A stretch of DNA of 64,000 bases from JASHVB01 sp035508435 (GTDB lineage: Bacteria > Pseudomonadota > Alphaproteobacteria > Acetobacterales > Acetobacteraceae). The notes below the pieces were generated by a model that saw only the letters and a program-made list of their open reading frames with translations, was not told the DNA's origin and did no database searches. Numbering within the stretch: the first letter of the stretch is position 1; every line of letters starts with the position of its first letter. The position numbers and the translations under genes are program-made. Shown piece after piece: positions 63,446-64,000 of this stretch. The DNA lies in NCBI GenBank assembly GCA_035508435.1, contig DATJNA010000217.1, positions 20,159-84,158 on the forward strand. Reading direction: 5' to 3'.

Positions 63446-64000
63446 ATGCCGCCCATCGATCTGAACCAGCTTGCCGCGCGGGAAAGCGAGCAAGTCGAGT
63501 GGAAAGAGAACGTCGCCGATATCGACGACGTGGTGGCCGCGCTGTGCGCCTTCGCCAATGATCTGCCCAACCTGGGCGGCGGCTACGTCGTGTGCGGCGC
63601 GCGGGAAGTGCGCGACGAGCATGGCTTTCCGGCAATGGCGCGGACCGGCCTGACTGCGGCGCGGCTGAAGGAAGTGGAGGGCCGCGTCCTGGAGCGATGC
63701 CGCGAACGCGTGGCACCGCCGCTGACGCCGCTAGTGGACGAGTTGCCAGCCGATACGACCGATCGGCGCGTGCTGATCTTTACCCAGCCTGCGACGCTGT
63801 CCGCGCATACGTTCCGGCGCGATCACGATGGCGCCAAACATTTCGTTCAGGTCGGCCGCTCGACCCTTGAAGCACGCAACAGCACCTTGCTGAACCTGCC
63901 GGTCCGTAAGGGCGCAGTCGAACCATGGGACTGCCGGGTTTGCCCGGCTGCGACCGAGCGCGACCTGGATCTCCTGGCGCTGCGCGACACGCTGAACCAG
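63446..64000 (+). CDS. AlbA_2 (Schlafen-like) domain protein (3' end outside window)
   Basis: An open frame from the ATG at 63446 to the window end (185 codons, no stop). It begins MPPIDLNQLAARESEQVEWKE, then DDVVAALCAFANDLPNLGGGYVVCGARE, the hallmark of AlbA_2 domains, and later KHFVQVGRSTLEARN, as in the VGSST-type strand of the same domain. Such proteins are putative transcriptional regulators or ATP-binding factors, some defence-linked, and usually carry a C-terminal domain (lost here). The function of this one is unknown. Confidence 0.75.
   Translation, partial: MPPIDLNQLAARESEQVEWKENVADIDDVVAALCAFANDLPNLGGGYVVCGAREVRDEHGFPAMARTGLTAARLKEVEGRVLERCRERVAPPLTPLVDELPADTTDRRVLIFTQPATLSAHTFRRDHDGAKHFVQVGRSTLEARNSTLLNLPVRKGAVEPWDCRVCPAATERDLDLLALRDTLNQ

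Noticed and set aside
1..64000. tRNA or rRNA genes
   Set aside because: No rRNA signature and no convincing tRNA T-loop/acceptor pairing was seen by eye; a covariance-model scan would be needed to exclude them.

Overview
The window is about 64 kb of GC-rich DNA with short intergenic gaps, many ATGA/GTGA translational overlaps and GTG starts, typical of an alphaproteobacterium. The gene mix ([NiFe]-hydrogenase maturation genes, a sorbosone-type sugar dehydrogenase, many flavin monooxygenases, acyl-CoA metabolism) and the abundance of short intergenic tandem repeats suggest an Acetobacteraceae/Rhodospirillales member. That is an inference from gene content and style, not from a marker gene; no rRNA or tRNA gene was recognised.

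Layout. 1-5.4 kb: the hydrogenase maturation operon hypB(partial)-hypF-hypC-hypD-hypE. 5.7-24 kb: a catabolic region of oxidoreductases: a Baeyer-Villiger monooxygenase, two SDRs, a broken molybdenum hydroxylase, a zinc alcohol dehydrogenase, an aldehyde dehydrogenase, an aldo/keto reductase, two luciferase-like monooxygenases, a flavin reductase, a sorbosone-type dehydrogenase and a coupled pair of acyl-CoA dehydrogenases. An orphan radical SAM gene and trmO lie among them. 24-29.5 kb: a minus-strand operon of a membrane-anchored DUF2760-like protein and two divergent Hsp70 proteins, with no J-protein or GrpE. 29.7-36.6 kb: a double-length CaiB/BaiF CoA-transferase, a single-chain biotin-dependent acyl-CoA carboxylase and a zinc alcohol dehydrogenase. 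36.8-46 kb: a truncated M20 peptidase, a threonine-synthase-like enzyme, several uncharacterised genes (an Ala/Pro repeat protein, an aspzincin-like metallopeptidase coupled to a helical protein, a small membrane protein), a stand-alone receiver, an exported protein and a small XRE regulator. 46.3-49.1 kb: phnW-like transaminase and fhs. 49.8-52.5 kb: an EmrAB-type efflux pair. 52.8-64 kb: a truncated DUF262 gene, a rhodanese, a gamma-glutamyltransferase, csaA, a GT2/FkbM pair, a phosphoribosyltransferase, a zinc-motif methyltransferase, an RpoD-like sigma factor and a partial AlbA_2 gene cut by the window edge.

How the genes work together. The 5.7-36 kb stretch reads as successive oxidation of an alicyclic or otherwise recalcitrant substrate (alcohol to ketone, oxygen insertion, aldehyde to acid), then CoA activation, dehydrogenation and carboxylation. 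The substrate cannot be named from sequence.

Decay and repeats. At least four genes are broken: the molybdenum hydroxylase (5' part replaced by an unrelated exported-protein gene, plus a one-base frameshift), the M20 peptidase, the DUF262 protein and a molbindin fragment. More than a dozen intergenic regions hold short tandem repeats (14-39 bp units), each with its own sequence, as if local sequence were repeatedly duplicated at gene borders. The best candidates for undescribed biology are the DUF2760/Hsp70/Hsp70 operon, the aspzincin/helical-protein pair and the Ala/Pro repeat protein behind a near-consensus promoter.
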